Assembly: GCF_001890765.1 (NCBI RefSeq)
Contig: NZ_KV878783.1
Coordinates: 3,872,771 to 3,936,770, forward strand
Length of the DNA stretch: 64,000 nucleotides
Source of the DNA: Spirulina major PCC 6313
GTDB taxonomy: Bacteria > Cyanobacteriota > Cyanobacteriia > Cyanobacteriales > Spirulinaceae
Direction: 5' to 3'
The notes under the pieces are model-generated. The model worked only from the letters and a program-made list of their open reading frames with translations. It was not told where the DNA came from and did no database searches. The position numbers were made by a program, and so were the translations under genes. Numbering within the stretch: position 1 is the first letter of the stretch; each line of letters begins with the position of its first letter. This document shows positions 27,917 through 36,900 of the stretch, piece by piece.

Positions 27917-27934
27917 TTTGTAAAAAATTGTAAG
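27917..27934. promoter_or_regulatory. HLR1-like (RpaB-type) direct repeat in the cpcG leader
   Basis: TTTGTAAA, two bases, ATTGTAAG. In reverse complement this fits the HLR1 consensus (two (G/T)TTACA(T/A)(T/A) boxes separated by 2 bases) with one mismatch. RpaB binds HLR1 upstream of high-light and photosynthesis genes. Its place downstream of the candidate -10 would suit repression. Confidence 0.5.
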
Positions 27935-27951
27935 AAAACGGAGGTTTTACA

Positions 27952-28731
27952 TTGGCTATTCCTCTCCTAAACTATGCGCCGAACAGTCAAAACAGCCGCG
28001 TAGCTGGATACGAAGTGGGCACCGACGAACAACCCGTGATTTTCTCCACGGATCGTGTGATGTCTAGCGAAGATATGGGCAACGTCATTGAGGCGGCCTA
28101 TCGGCAACTGTACTTCCATGCCTTCAAGGCAGATCGCGAAGCGGTGCTGGAATCCCAACTGCGCAACGGCAACATCAGCGTGCGTCAGTTTGTGCGGGGC
28201 CTGGTGCTGTCTGATCGGTACAAACGGAGCTTCTACGACCTCAACAACAACTATCGGTTCGTTGAGCAAACCGTCCAACGGGTTTTAGGTCGTGATGTCT
28301 ACAGTGAGCGGGAAAAAATCGCCTGGTCGATTACCGTTGCCACCAAAGGGATCGAAGGCTTCATTGATGAATTAATCAATTCCGATGAATATCTCGAAAA
28401 CTTCGGCGATACCATCGTTCCCTACCAACGTCGCCGCTCCTTGCCGAGCCGTGACCAAGGGGAAATGCCCTTTAACCTCAAGTCGCCGCGTTACGACGCT
28501 TACTACCGCTCGATCTTTGGGTTCCCTCAAATCGTGTGGCAAAATTCCGTGCGTCGCTTTGTGCCCCAAGAGAAGCAAGCCAAGGCGGGCGATCCGTCCA
28601 ACTTCTTGGCTGCGGCTCGGAGCCTCAGTAGTGCCAAAGGGGTCAACACCCCCCGCGTGTCCACCTCAACGGTGAGCATGAGTTCTGTGCCCTATCGGAA
28701 GCTGAATGTTTCCATTGGCCCGGAATCCTAG
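27952..28731 (+). CDS. cpcG: Phycobilisome rod-core linker polypeptide CpcG
   Basis: Links phycocyanin rods to the allophycocyanin core of the phycobilisome on the thylakoid surface. The start is TTG at 27952: GGAGG lies seven bases before it, and the protein then begins [14 protein letters not shown] as CpcG proteins do. The 259-residue chain has the linker domain at ~15-150 ([36 protein letters not shown]). The C-terminus lacks a hydrophobic segment, so it is the classical CpcG (CpcG1) rather than the membrane-associated CpcL type. It has its own terminator (28769-28838) and an HLR1-like site upstream, so it is monocistronic and probably light-regulated. Confidence 0.95.
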   Translation: MAIPLLNYAPNSQNSRVAGYEVGTDEQPVIFSTDRVMSSEDMGNVIEAAYRQLYFHAFKADREAVLESQLRNGNISVRQFVRGLVLSDRYKRSFYDLNNNYRFVEQTVQRVLGRDVYSEREKIAWSITVATKGIEGFIDELINSDEYLENFGDTIVPYQRRRSLPSRDQGEMPFNLKSPRYDAYYRSIFGFPQIVWQNSVRRFVPQEKQAKAGDPSNFLAAARSLSSAKGVNTPRVSTSTVSMSSVPYRKLNVSIGPES

Positions 28732-28768
28732 TGCTTCAGTGAACTGATTTAACGTGGATTTCACGCAC

Positions 28769-28838
28769 AGGAAGTCCTAAGGTAACAAGGGTGTTGGGCG
28801 ATCGCTCACAAATTTTGTTAGCTTGGGGCTTCCTTTTT
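28769..28838 (+). terminator. Terminator of cpcG
   Basis: AGGAAGTCCTAAGGTAACA pairs with TGTTAGCTTGGGGCTTCCT (15 or more of 19 positions), followed by TTTTT. The loop contains a HIP1 site. Confidence 0.75.
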
Positions 28839-28877
28839 AATGTCTAGATCTCACGATCGGTCAAGGAACGTCAAACC

Positions 28878-29666
28878 ATGCCCCTGATGCGCTATTGGAC
28901 TGTATTACGACTGTTTTGGAGCACAGCGATCGCGGCGGAATTGGAATACCGGATCAATTTTGCGATCGCCTTCCTCAGCAGTTCCCTCAACCTCACCGGC
29001 AGCCTCTTCGGCCTCTTCCTCTTCTATCGCACCGGCTACGAATTCGAGGGCTGGACCTGGCCCGAAGCGATGATCGTCCTCGGCGTGTTCACCCTCCTCC
29101 AAGGCTTTGCCGCCACCTGCCTCGTGCCCAACCTGAATCGCATTGTCGATCAGGTGCAAGAAGGAACCCTCGATTTTGTCTTGCTCAAACCGATTAGCAG
29201 TCAATTTTGGCTCTCAACCCGGACGGTGTCCCCCTGGGGCGTGCCGGATCTCATTTTCGGCGGTGCGATTATTCTCTACGGCGGCTCACAACTGCACCTG
29301 CATTGGTTCGACTATGGCGCGGGCGTGCTCCCCCTGCTCTGTGGGGCGATGATTCTCTATAGTTTGTGGTTCATGCTCGGTGCGATGAGCATTTGGTTTG
29401 TGAAAATCTACAACGTCACAGAGGTGCTGCGGGGTCTGCTCGAAGCGGGGCGGTTTCCGATGGTGGCCTATCCCGCGACCTATCGCCTGCTCTTTACCTT
29501 TGTGATCCCGGTGGCGTTTTTAACGACGATTCCTGCTGAGGTGATTTTAGGACGGGGTGAACCGATCTGGCTCTGGGGATCGGCGGGGTTAGCGATCGCC
29601 CTCCTCGCCATTGCCCACCAATTTTGGCAATTCGCCCTCCGCTTCTACACCAGCGCCTCCAGCTAA
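28878..29666 (+). CDS. ABC-2 family transporter permease
   Basis: A 262-residue inner-membrane protein with six hydrophobic segments, of the ABC-2 (DUF990-like) permease type. Landmarks are ELEYRINFAIAFLSSSLNL near the N-terminus, and LNRIVDQVQEGTLDFVLLKP (~95-115), the motif region of this family. A separate ATP-binding subunit is needed but none is adjacent; cyanobacteria often encode the parts at separate loci. The substrate is unknown. It follows the cpcG terminator by 40 bp and must have its own promoter within or after it. Downstream is the mobile-element island. Confidence 0.87.
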   Translation: MPLMRYWTVLRLFWSTAIAAELEYRINFAIAFLSSSLNLTGSLFGLFLFYRTGYEFEGWTWPEAMIVLGVFTLLQGFAATCLVPNLNRIVDQVQEGTLDFVLLKPISSQFWLSTRTVSPWGVPDLIFGGAIILYGGSQLHLHWFDYGAGVLPLLCGAMILYSLWFMLGAMSIWFVKIYNVTEVLRGLLEAGRFPMVAYPATYRLLFTFVIPVAFLTTIPAEVILGRGEPIWLWGSAGLAIALLAIAHQFWQFALRFYTSASS

Positions 29667-29681
29667 ACCCATTGCTCACCC

Positions 29682-29730
29682 TGGTTGACTGACAAAATTA
29701 ACCAGATCCCGGAAAGCCCTCACCCTCAGA
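29682..29730. repeat. MITE-like element, GGTTGACTGACAAAATT family, partial copy
   Basis: GGTTGACTGACAAAATTAAC and CAGATCCCGGAAAGCCCTCACCCT match the left end of the copy at 11701-11832; the right part is missing. It lies just 3' of the permease gene, at the edge of the IS island. Confidence 0.7.
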
Positions 29731-29828
29731 TGTTGGCGACAGGGGCGATTGATCTCGCTTTGAGAAGCATGGCAGATGGCTTATATTAAGTAATAATACT
29801 CATGCAAGTCACGAGTCTTAAATCATTC

Positions 29829-30730
29829 GGTAGTGCGTCAAAATGATGTGGGTTTGGTAAAGTAGAGGAATCGTTACCACTGCACTAAAACTATGGAATG
29901 TCGGCTCTGCGGTCATCCCAAAACCCACAAACACGGCAAAATGCCCAATGGTCATCAACGCTACTTCTGCCCTCACTGCCAGCAAACCTTTGCCGAGAGT
30001 TTTGACACCCTCTACTACTATCGCCATGTTACTCCGGAGCAGATTGAGCAAGTACTTCAAGCCCACAGTGAAGGCACTAGCTTGCGAGGAGTCAGCCGCA
30101 TCAGCGGATTAGCCTATAACACCGTGGTCAGTATTATTCGTGCCGCCAGTGCTAAAGCTTTGCTGGTTCATAACGACCAAGTGCAGGGCGTGGAAACGGA
30201 GGACGTGAGTGCTGATGAGATGTGGTCATTCGTGAAAAAAAAACAAACAATGCTTGCCCGAAGAAGTTGAAGTAGGCGATTGCTGGATTGCGATGAGTTT
30301 GGCAGATTCGAGCGGGTTAATCTTGACAGCACGAGTGGGGAAACACACCGATGAACTGATTGAAGAACTGGTGGTGAGCACGGAGGGAAAGACCCATTGC
30401 CAGCAATGGAATAGTGACAACTGGGGAGGATATGAGCGGGTACTGCCGCTGGAAATTGAGCACTACATTGGCAAAGACCAAACGCAACGGTTGGAGCGTA
30501 CCAATGGAATTATCAGGCAGCAGACGGGTAGGTGGCATCGACGACAGAACAAGTTTGGCAAACTGTGGCAGCAGACAAAGGTGACGGTGCGTTTAGTGGT
30601 GAGTTATTTCAACTGGATCTGGCAGCACAGTCGCTACAAGAGCACGGCGGCACAACGAGCAGGATTGACTGACCATCGCTGGAGTTGGCAGGATATCCTC
30701 TCCTTCCCCACAATAATCTAATGCACTACC
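29829..30730 (+). mobile_element. IS1-family insertion sequence, about 902 bp
   Basis: Terminal inverted repeats GGTAGTGCGTC (29829) and GATTAGTGC-type right end: the reverse complement of TAATGCACTACC (30719-30730) is GGTAGTGCATTA. It encloses an IS1-type transposase split by a frameshift. Flanking sequences (AATCATTC and GGACAATC) show no exact target duplication, suggesting a rearrangement or deletion after insertion. Confidence 0.8.
29893..30721 (+). pseudogene. IS1-family transposase, split by a frameshift in an A9 run
   Basis: Two frames, 29893-30270 and 30254-30721, together encode one IS1-type DDE transposase of about 275 residues. The first has a zinc-finger-like N-terminus (CRLCGHPKTH, CPHCQQTF) and a helix-turn-helix (GTSLRGVSRISGLAYNTV). 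The second has EVGDCWIAMSLADSSGLI, a DNWGGYERVLP region and ERTNGIIRQQTGRWHRRQ. The frames meet at nine A (30234-30242, within GTGAAAAAAAAAC). Deleting one A joins them in frame (+1 shift). This may be programmed slippage, as poly-A runs allow, or an inactivating mutation. Canonical IS1 uses a -1 shift, so a simple IS1 mechanism does not fit. Confidence 0.8.
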
Positions 30731-31761
30731 GGACAATCAATGCCGCAGGGCGTATCTACAACCATTGTGTTGCCCTCCACAAACGGTACTACCGAATGTG
30801 GGGCAAGCACTTGAACTGTGCCCGACTACAAAAACACATCGCCAAGCTCCGTAAACGGAACCCCTGGTGGTTGCAAGTGGGTTCTCAAGCCGTACAGGAT
30901 ATCTGCCAACGGATTGAGAAAGCCTATCAACTCTTCTTCAAGCACAACAAAAAAGGCGTTCACCCGCCAAACTTTAAGAAGACCCGAAAGTACAAATCCT
31001 TCACCCTCAAGCAAGCTGGGTACAAATTCCTCGGTGGCAACCGGGTCAGGATTGGCAACAAAGTCTATCAATATTGGCACTCTCGTCCCATTGAGGGCAA
31101 GGTCAAGACCGTGACGATTAAACGAACTCCCTTGGGAGAACTGTTCATGATTGTCACGGTAGATACCCTGTCAGAACCCCAAGTCAAAACCGAGACAGGT
31201 AACATTGCTGGTTTTGATTTTGGACTCAAGACGTTTCTGACCTGTTCGGAGGGGTTCAATCTTGATGCACCCTTGTTCTTCAAGCAGTCACTCAATGCAG
31301 TTCGCAAAGCGAGTCGAGAGTTGTCCCGTAAGCAAAAGGGTTCAGCGAATCGAGAACGTGCCCGATTGAACTTAGCCCGCAAGCATGAAGATATTGCCCA
31401 TCGACGGCGGGACTGGTTTTGGAAGTTGGCTCACCGCCTGACGAATCAGTTTGATGTGCTGTGTTTTGAAACCTTGAACCTCAAGGCGATGCAGCGGCTC
31501 TGGGGGCGTAAGGTGAGTGATTTGGCGTTTCGGGAGTTTCTGCAAATCCTGGAGTGGGTGGCGACGAAGAAGGGGAAGCGGGTGGTCTATGTTGACCGCT
31601 GGTTCCCTTCGAGCAAGACCTGTTCAAGTTGTGGTCATATTTTGGAGCATCTGGATTTAGAGACTCGCCATTGGCGGTGTCCCAGTTGCTCGGCAGAGAA
31701 TGACCGGGATGAGAATGCGGCGATGAATATTAAAGTGGCTGGGGCTTCAGCCATTGGGTGA
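30721..31761 (+). CDS. tnpB: TnpB-family RNA-guided nuclease, 5' end replaced by IS1-type DNA
   Basis: TnpB proteins are RuvC nucleases guided by a transposon-end RNA. The core here is intact: RuvC aspartate in IAGFDFGLKTF, glutamate in LCFETLNLKA, final aspartate in NDRDENAAMN, and a zinc ribbon CSSC...CPSC. The usual first ~20 residues (a LKF.LY strand) are missing. Homologous sequence starts at RTINAAGRIYNHC, immediately after the IS1-type right end. ATG at 30721 overlaps the transposase stop (TAATG), which could give a chimeric protein of 346 residues by coupled translation. TTG at 30685 is another possible start. Activity is uncertain because the N-terminal strand belongs to the wedge domain. 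Confidence 0.8.
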   Translation: MHYRTINAAGRIYNHCVALHKRYYRMWGKHLNCARLQKHIAKLRKRNPWWLQVGSQAVQDICQRIEKAYQLFFKHNKKGVHPPNFKKTRKYKSFTLKQAGYKFLGGNRVRIGNKVYQYWHSRPIEGKVKTVTIKRTPLGELFMIVTVDTLSEPQVKTETGNIAGFDFGLKTFLTCSEGFNLDAPLFFKQSLNAVRKASRELSRKQKGSANRERARLNLARKHEDIAHRRRDWFWKLAHRLTNQFDVLCFETLNLKAMQRLWGRKVSDLAFREFLQILEWVATKKGKRVVYVDRWFPSSKTCSSCGHILEHLDLETRHWRCPSCSAENDRDENAAMNIKVAGASAIG

Positions 31762-31835
31762 GGTGATGTCAGACAGGCGTTGCCTGCTATTGCTGTTTGA
31801 TCCCAGAATCCCCCGTTTTCTAAACGGGGGAGTAA
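31762..31835 (+). ncRNA. Possible omega/reRNA region and right end of the tnpB element
   Basis: In TnpB systems the guide RNA overlaps the 3' end of tnpB and extends across the right end of the element. Here GACAGGCGTTGCCTG (31772-31786) and the 9-bp-stem hairpin CCCCCGTTTTCTAAACGGGGG (31810-31830) follow tnpB, then AGTAA. The RNA itself is inferred, not seen. Confidence 0.4.
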
Positions 31836-31839
31836 GTCA

Positions 31840-32403
31840 ACCAAAGCCCTGCGTCTCTCCGTCACCCCAACGCAATTTGTAGCTCTGGCCGCCAGCAATC
31901 GAGAGTTACAACTGGAGAGAAGCGCCACCGGAGAATTAATCGTGAATCCACCCACAGGCTGGAGAACCGGACAACAACATTGGAGGATTGCCGGAGAATT
32001 GTATCTCTGGTGGCGAAATTGTGGTGAACCCGGTCAAGCGTTTGACTCTTCAAGTGGATTTATCTTGCCCAATGGTGCGATTCGCTCGCCTGATGCGTCT
32101 TGGATCTGTCAAGAGCGCTGGGATGCCCTGACTGAGGCCCCGCTCCAGACGTTTCCACAGATTTGCCCGGATTTTGTGGTGGAATTCCGATCCGCTTCCG
32201 ATCCGCTGAAGGAATTGCAAGCCAAAATGCACGAGTATCTAGACAATGGTGCAGCGTTGGGTTGGCTGATTGATCCACAGACTAGAACTGTGGCACTGTA
32301 CCGAGCGGGTGCAGACGTTGATGTTTTGGTGAATCCGCTGACGTTATCAGGTGAGCCAGTCTTACCAGGCTTTCACTTGGATTTAAACCGAGTTTGGGCT
32401 TAA
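31840..32403 (+). pseudogene. Uma2 family (DUF820) endonuclease-like protein, start removed by the tnpB element
   Basis: The frame reads TKALRLSVTPTQFVALAASN immediately after the element's right end and continues to 32403, about 187 codons. The fold signatures of the Uma2/PD-(D/E)XK-like family are present: AIRSPDASWI, CPDFVVEFRSASDPL, MHEYLDNGAALGWLIDPQTR. No ATG, GTG or TTG occurs in frame between 31801 and 31942. The first in-frame start (GTG at 31942) would lose the N-terminal ~34 residues. The IS200/IS605-type insertion thus appears to have cut off the start and the promoter. Function in cyanobacteria is unknown; such genes are present in many copies. Confidence 0.8.
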
Positions 32404-32412
32404 GGGGGCGGG

Positions 32413-32820
32413 CTACAGGGGGGCGATCGCCTCTTCTTCCTCCTGCCCCTGACAGTCGGCACAAAGTCCGAAAAATTCCAGAGTGTGATAGTACACCTTG
32501 AATTGGTGGGAGGCTTGTAATTGGTGTTCGAGTTCATGCACCGGGCATTCTGCAATGGGAATCGAGCGGCCACAATTGAGACAGGTGAGATGGTGCTGAT
32601 CCTGTTGGACGGGGCTATAGAGGGATTCGCCATTGGTGAGGGTGCGCACTTTCACCAAGCCGTCGAGCTTAAGGCCTTCGAGGGCGCGGTATACCGTCGC
32701 GAGTCCCATATTTTGCTGGGTTTGGCGCAGTTCAAGATAGAGGTCTTGGGCGGAAATGGCGTGGTGGAGGGTTTTAAGGAGACGGAGAATTTTTTCTTGG
32801 GAGCGGGTGCGGGTCTTCAT
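32413..32820 (-). CDS. zur: Fur-family regulator, Zur (FurB) type
   Basis: A 135-residue DNA-binding repressor of the Fur family. The winged helix spans ~1-70 (RTRSQEKILRLLKT, ISAQDLYLELRQ, MGLATVYRALEGLK). The dimerisation domain has the structural zinc cysteines C80/C83 (LTCLNCGRSIPI) and C120/C123 (FGLCADCQ). The stretch ECPVHELEHQLQ and YYHTLEFFGLC resembles cyanobacterial FurB/Zur more than FurA or PerR, so zinc-responsive control of metal uptake is likely. It is convergent with the Uma2 remnant and divergent from purS (116 bp). Confidence 0.82.
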   Translation of the reverse strand: MKTRTRSQEKILRLLKTLHHAISAQDLYLELRQTQQNMGLATVYRALEGLKLDGLVKVRTLTNGESLYSPVQQDQHHLTCLNCGRSIPIAECPVHELEHQLQASHQFKVYYHTLEFFGLCADCQGQEEEEAIAPL

Positions 32821-32936
32821 TCGCTGCGGTTCAGCTTGCGCGGATGCCCTTTAGTATACGAGAAAGCTGAATCCCTCGGAGCGAATCTTCCCGTACCCGA
32901 ATAGAATGGGGGATGTGCTGTTTTGGTGGGAGTTCC

Positions 32937-33200
32937 ATGGCTCATTTTCAAGCTCGAATCTATGTCACCCTACGCCCTTCGGTGCTTGATCCGGCGGGAG
33001 TGGCGGTCTGTTCTGGACTGCATCAACTGGGGTATGAGGCGGTGGAGTCGGTACGGATTGGTAAATATATTGAAGTGGCCCTCGATGCGGTGGATCAAGG
33101 GGAAGCGTCCCAGCAGTTAGATCAAATGTGCGATCGCCTTTTGGCCAACCCGGTGATTGAAAACTATCGGTTTGAACTCAACGAACTCGCGTCAACCTAG
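32937..33200 (+). CDS. purS: Phosphoribosylformylglycinamidine synthase subunit PurS
   Basis: Small subunit of the three-part FGAM synthase (PurS, PurQ, PurL), bridging PurL and PurQ in step 4 of purine synthesis. ATG at 32937 (MAHFQARIYV) with GGTGGGAG just upstream is preferred over the ATG at 32913, and gives 87 residues, the usual length. The PurS pattern is clear: YVTLRPSVLDPAGVAVCSGL, ESVRIGKYIEVAL and NPVIENYRFEL. purQ follows 48 bp downstream; purL is not in the window. Confidence 0.95.
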   Translation: MAHFQARIYVTLRPSVLDPAGVAVCSGLHQLGYEAVESVRIGKYIEVALDAVDQGEASQQLDQMCDRLLANPVIENYRFELNELAST

Positions 33201-33248
33201 GCCGCCTCACTCGTTTAGATTCCGCTTTTGTAGGTTGAAACAAAAATC

Positions 33249-33932
33249 ATGAAATTTGGCATTGTTGTGTTTCCGGGTTCTAACTGCGATCGCGATGTGG
33301 CCTATGTCACTCGTGATGTCATCGGCCAACCGACGCGGATGATTTGGCATCAAGACACGGATTTGAGTGATCTCGATGTGGTGATCGTGCCGGGGGGGTT
33401 TAGCTACGGGGATTACCTCCGCTGTGGAGCGATCGCTCGTTTTTCGCCGGTGATGAATAGCGTCATCAACCATGCCCAACAGGGTAAATGGGTACTGGGC
33501 ATCTGTAACGGCTTCCAAATTTTGACCGAAGTGGGCTTGCTGCCCGGTGCGCTGACGCGGAATCGGGATTTGCATTTTATTTGCGATCGCGTCCCCCTCA
33601 AAATCACCCCCCATCGCACCCCCTGGACTAGTCAATATGACCCCGACCAAGTAATCACCCTCCCCATCGCCCACGGGGAAGGCCGCTACCACGCCGACCC
33701 CGACACCCTCAAAGCCCTCGAAGACCACAACCAAATCCTGTTCCGCTACTGTGATCACGAGGGCGCGATCGACGACACCACCAACCCCAACGGCTCCGCC
33801 GGCAACATCGCCGGCATCACCAACCCCCAAGGCAACATCCTCGGCATGATGCCCCACCCCGAACGCGCCGCCGATCCAATCCTCAACGCCACCGACGGCC
33901 TGGGTTTATTTAAAAGTCTTCTCGCGGCCTAG
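33249..33932 (+). CDS. purQ: Phosphoribosylformylglycinamidine synthase subunit PurQ
   Basis: Glutamine amidotransferase subunit that supplies ammonia to PurL. The 227-residue protein is a class I GATase: nucleophile C86 in [12 protein letters not shown], with the histidine-glutamate pair in [11 protein letters not shown] near the C-terminus. Other PurQ marks are [31 protein letters not shown] and [13 protein letters not shown]. It is co-directional with purS (48 bp), and convergent with the GGDEF/EAL gene (62 bp). Confidence 0.97.
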   Translation: MKFGIVVFPGSNCDRDVAYVTRDVIGQPTRMIWHQDTDLSDLDVVIVPGGFSYGDYLRCGAIARFSPVMNSVINHAQQGKWVLGICNGFQILTEVGLLPGALTRNRDLHFICDRVPLKITPHRTPWTSQYDPDQVITLPIAHGEGRYHADPDTLKALEDHNQILFRYCDHEGAIDDTTNPNGSAGNIAGITNPQGNILGMMPHPERAADPILNATDGLGLFKSLLAA

Positions 33933-33994
33933 TCTAAAGCTTAATGGGACGGTGCGTTACGCGGCGATCGCCCTCGGTGACGTTGGCTTGGGGG

Positions 33995-36900
33995 TTAAAG
34001 ATTTTTCTGTAAAAAGGTTTCGGCATCGGGGGCGGGCATGGGGCGGGCGAAATAATAGCCCTGGCCGAAGTCACAGCCCCAGCGTTTGAGATAGGCCACC
34101 TGCATCGGGGCATCGATCCCTTCCGCCACCACATCCATGCCTAGGATATGGGCGAGGTTGATGATCGCTTGGACAATTTCGGAGTCTTCACCGTCGGCTT
34201 TGATCCGCATCACAAAGGAGCGGTCAATTTTGAGGGTATTGACGGGAAATTGATCGAGATAACTCAAAGACGAGTACCCCGTGCCAAAGTCATCAATGCC
34301 GAGGAGGATTTGGCGCGATCGCAACTTCATCAGCACCTCTTTCGCTTCTGTGGCATTGTCCATCAGCATACTTTCGGTGATTTCGAGCTTGAGGTGCTTG
34401 CTCGCCAACCCTGTTTTTTCGAGGATATAGTCAATCATATCGACGAGGTCGAGTTCTCCCATCTGCCGCCCGGACAGGTTGACATTCATCACTAAATTTT
34501 TGGCGGCGGGGTAGTATTGCTGCCATTGGGCGAGTTGGCTGGTGGCGGCTTGGAGCATCCACCAACCCATGGGAATGATCAGTCCCGTTTCCTCGGCAAT
34601 GGGGATGAAGTGGATGGGGGACACCAGGCCTTTGTCGGGATGCTGCCACCGGATCAAGGCTTCAAAACCGCTGATTTTACCAGAATGCAGGTTCATGATC
34701 GGTTGATAATACGCGACAAATTCCTGGCGTTCGACGGCGCGGCGCAGGTCGGTTTCCAGCTCCAAGCGGGCGAGGGCGCGTTGGTGCATGGCGGTGTGGA
34801 AGACGGCGTAGCGTCCCTTGCCGAGGGCTTTGGCGCGATACATGGCGGTGTCGGCATCCCGCAGCAGGTCTTCGGGGTAGTTGTAATGGATGCTGTCTTT
34901 GGGGGTGTCGGGCAGTTGGCTGAAGGCGATGCCGATGCTGGTTTCGGCGAATACGTCGTAGCCTTGGATGTGGAAGGAGGTGCGCAGGGCGGAATGGATG
35001 CGATCGGCGATGGTGAGGGCTTCTTGGCGATCGCTGATTTCTTCGAGCAAGATCGTGAATTCATCACCCCCAAGCCGGGCGAGGGTATCACTGGGGCGCA
35101 GATAATCTTCGAGCCGGCGGGCGATCGCAATCAACAGATCATCCCCCACCGTATGCCCTAAGCTATCGTTCACCACCTTAAAGGAATCAATATCCAAGAA
35201 CAGCACCGCAAACAAATAGCCGCCCCGCCGTCGTGCCCGCCGAATCGTATGCCAGAGCCGATCCATAAAGAGGGCGCGGTTCGGGAGTTCCGTTAACGAA
35301 TCATAAAACGCATTGCGCCGCAGTTGCGCCTCGGCCATGCGTCGCTCGGTGATGTCGCTACTGATGCCATCAATGCGCACCGGTTGCTCCTGCTCGTCGT
35401 ACACCAGCCGACTCCGACACAGCAGCCACCGCAGTTCTCCATTGGGGCGCACAATCCGATATTCACATTCACCAACCCCCGTAGATCTGAGGAGATGGAG
35501 GTGCTGGGTGAAGCGGGTTTGATCTTCGCCGTGGATCAGGCTCAACCAAAGGCGCGGCGTGGAAAAGAGTTCGGGGAGCGATCGCCCAAACACCACCGCC
35601 GCCGCTGGGTTGAAATAAATCGGGGCAAAGGTGTGGGGTTCTGCCGACCACACCACATCTTCAATGGAGCCGAGAATCCCCTCAAGGCGTTTTTCACTGG
35701 CGAGCAGGGCTTCTTCGGCCCATTTGCGATCGCTAATATCCACCACCTGCCCCACCTCATGGCTCGGTTGCCCCTCATCGTCATAGACCATCACCACCCG
35801 CACCAGGGTATGCACCACCATATTCTGCTGCGAAATAAACCGTTTCTCGATCTGAAACTGATCGATTTCCCCTAAGAGCAATTGTTGGTTAATCGCCAAA
35901 TCCGCCGCATGATCATCGGGGTGAGTCAGTTCACTGAGATGCAGTTGTTGTAACTGGTCAGCACTGTAGCCCAGCACCGCACAGAGCGCCGGATTGACCT
36001 GCTGGAAACGGCCATCCATACCACAGAGGAAAATCCCGATCGGTGCGAGTTCAAACAACAGCCGAAACTGTTCTTCACTTTGGCGCAGGGCGATTTCCGC
36101 CTGGTATTGTTCCGTAATATCGGTAATCGACAGCACCGCAGCGGTAATGTTGCCGTGGGCATCCCGCAGGGGCGCACCGTTAATCGAGAGATATTGGCGA
36201 TCGCCCCGCTCCGTCACCACCGTATGGTGCAGATCAAACACCGGATGCCCCTCCGTCAAAATCGGCGTTACCGGCAGCGCATACCGTTCAATAATCAACC
36301 GATTCCCAGGACGGTCATGGGGATCGGCGCTGCGCCCATCTGGGGTGGACGTTTCAGGAATTTCTGGGGTGGAATCCAACCCCAGAATCGCCTCCGCCCG
36401 TTCATTGGCAAAGGTTAATTCTCCTGCCTTATTGAGCACAATAATCGCCGCAATACTGGTTTGGAGAATGCCATTCAGTAAATCCCGTTCATTGCGCAGG
36501 GTTTCCTCGAATTGTTTGCGCTCGGTAATATCAGTTTGAACTTCAATAAAGTGGGTGAGGGCATTATGTTGATCGTGAACCGGCGCGAGGTTTAATTCCA
36601 TCCAAAACGGCGTACCATCTTTGCGATAGTAGCGGAGTGTGCCGTGGAAGCCATAGCCTTGGAACCGAGCCAGAGTGATCGCTTGGAGGGTTTGGGGGGT
36701 CGTGCCACTGCCGTAGAGGAGGCTAACACTTTGACCGACCACTTCATCGGCTTGATAGCCGGTGATTTGCTCAAAGCCACTGTTGGCGTAGAGAATCGGT
36801 TGACCGGGGGCGATCGCATCACTAATCACAATGCTGTTTTGGCTCGAATCAATCGCCCGCTTCATCAGGTTTAATTGTTCCGCCTGGCGATCGCGCTTAA

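Larger units (their letters stand above)
29802..31830 (+). mobile_element. IS200/IS605-type element (tnpB only) interrupted by an IS1-type element
   Basis: The right end is marked by the hairpin CCCCCGTTTTCTAAACGGGGG (31810-31830), 50 bp after tnpB. The left end is not certain. ATGCAAGTCACGAGTCTTAAA at 29802 could be the original start of tnpB, cut off by the IS1-type insertion at 29829. No tnpA (Y1 transposase) gene is present, so the element depends on a TnpA elsewhere. Its right end lies in the 5' part of a Uma2-family gene. Confidence 0.65.

Noticed and set aside
29893-30270. Independent IS1 InsA-type repressor gene
   Set aside because: The frame looks like the N-terminal part of a single transposase continued in 30254-30721, so it was treated as one split gene.
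33207-33857. Long minus-strand frame (216 codons) over purQ
   Set aside because: Antisense shadow of purQ, whose catalytic motifs are unmistakable.
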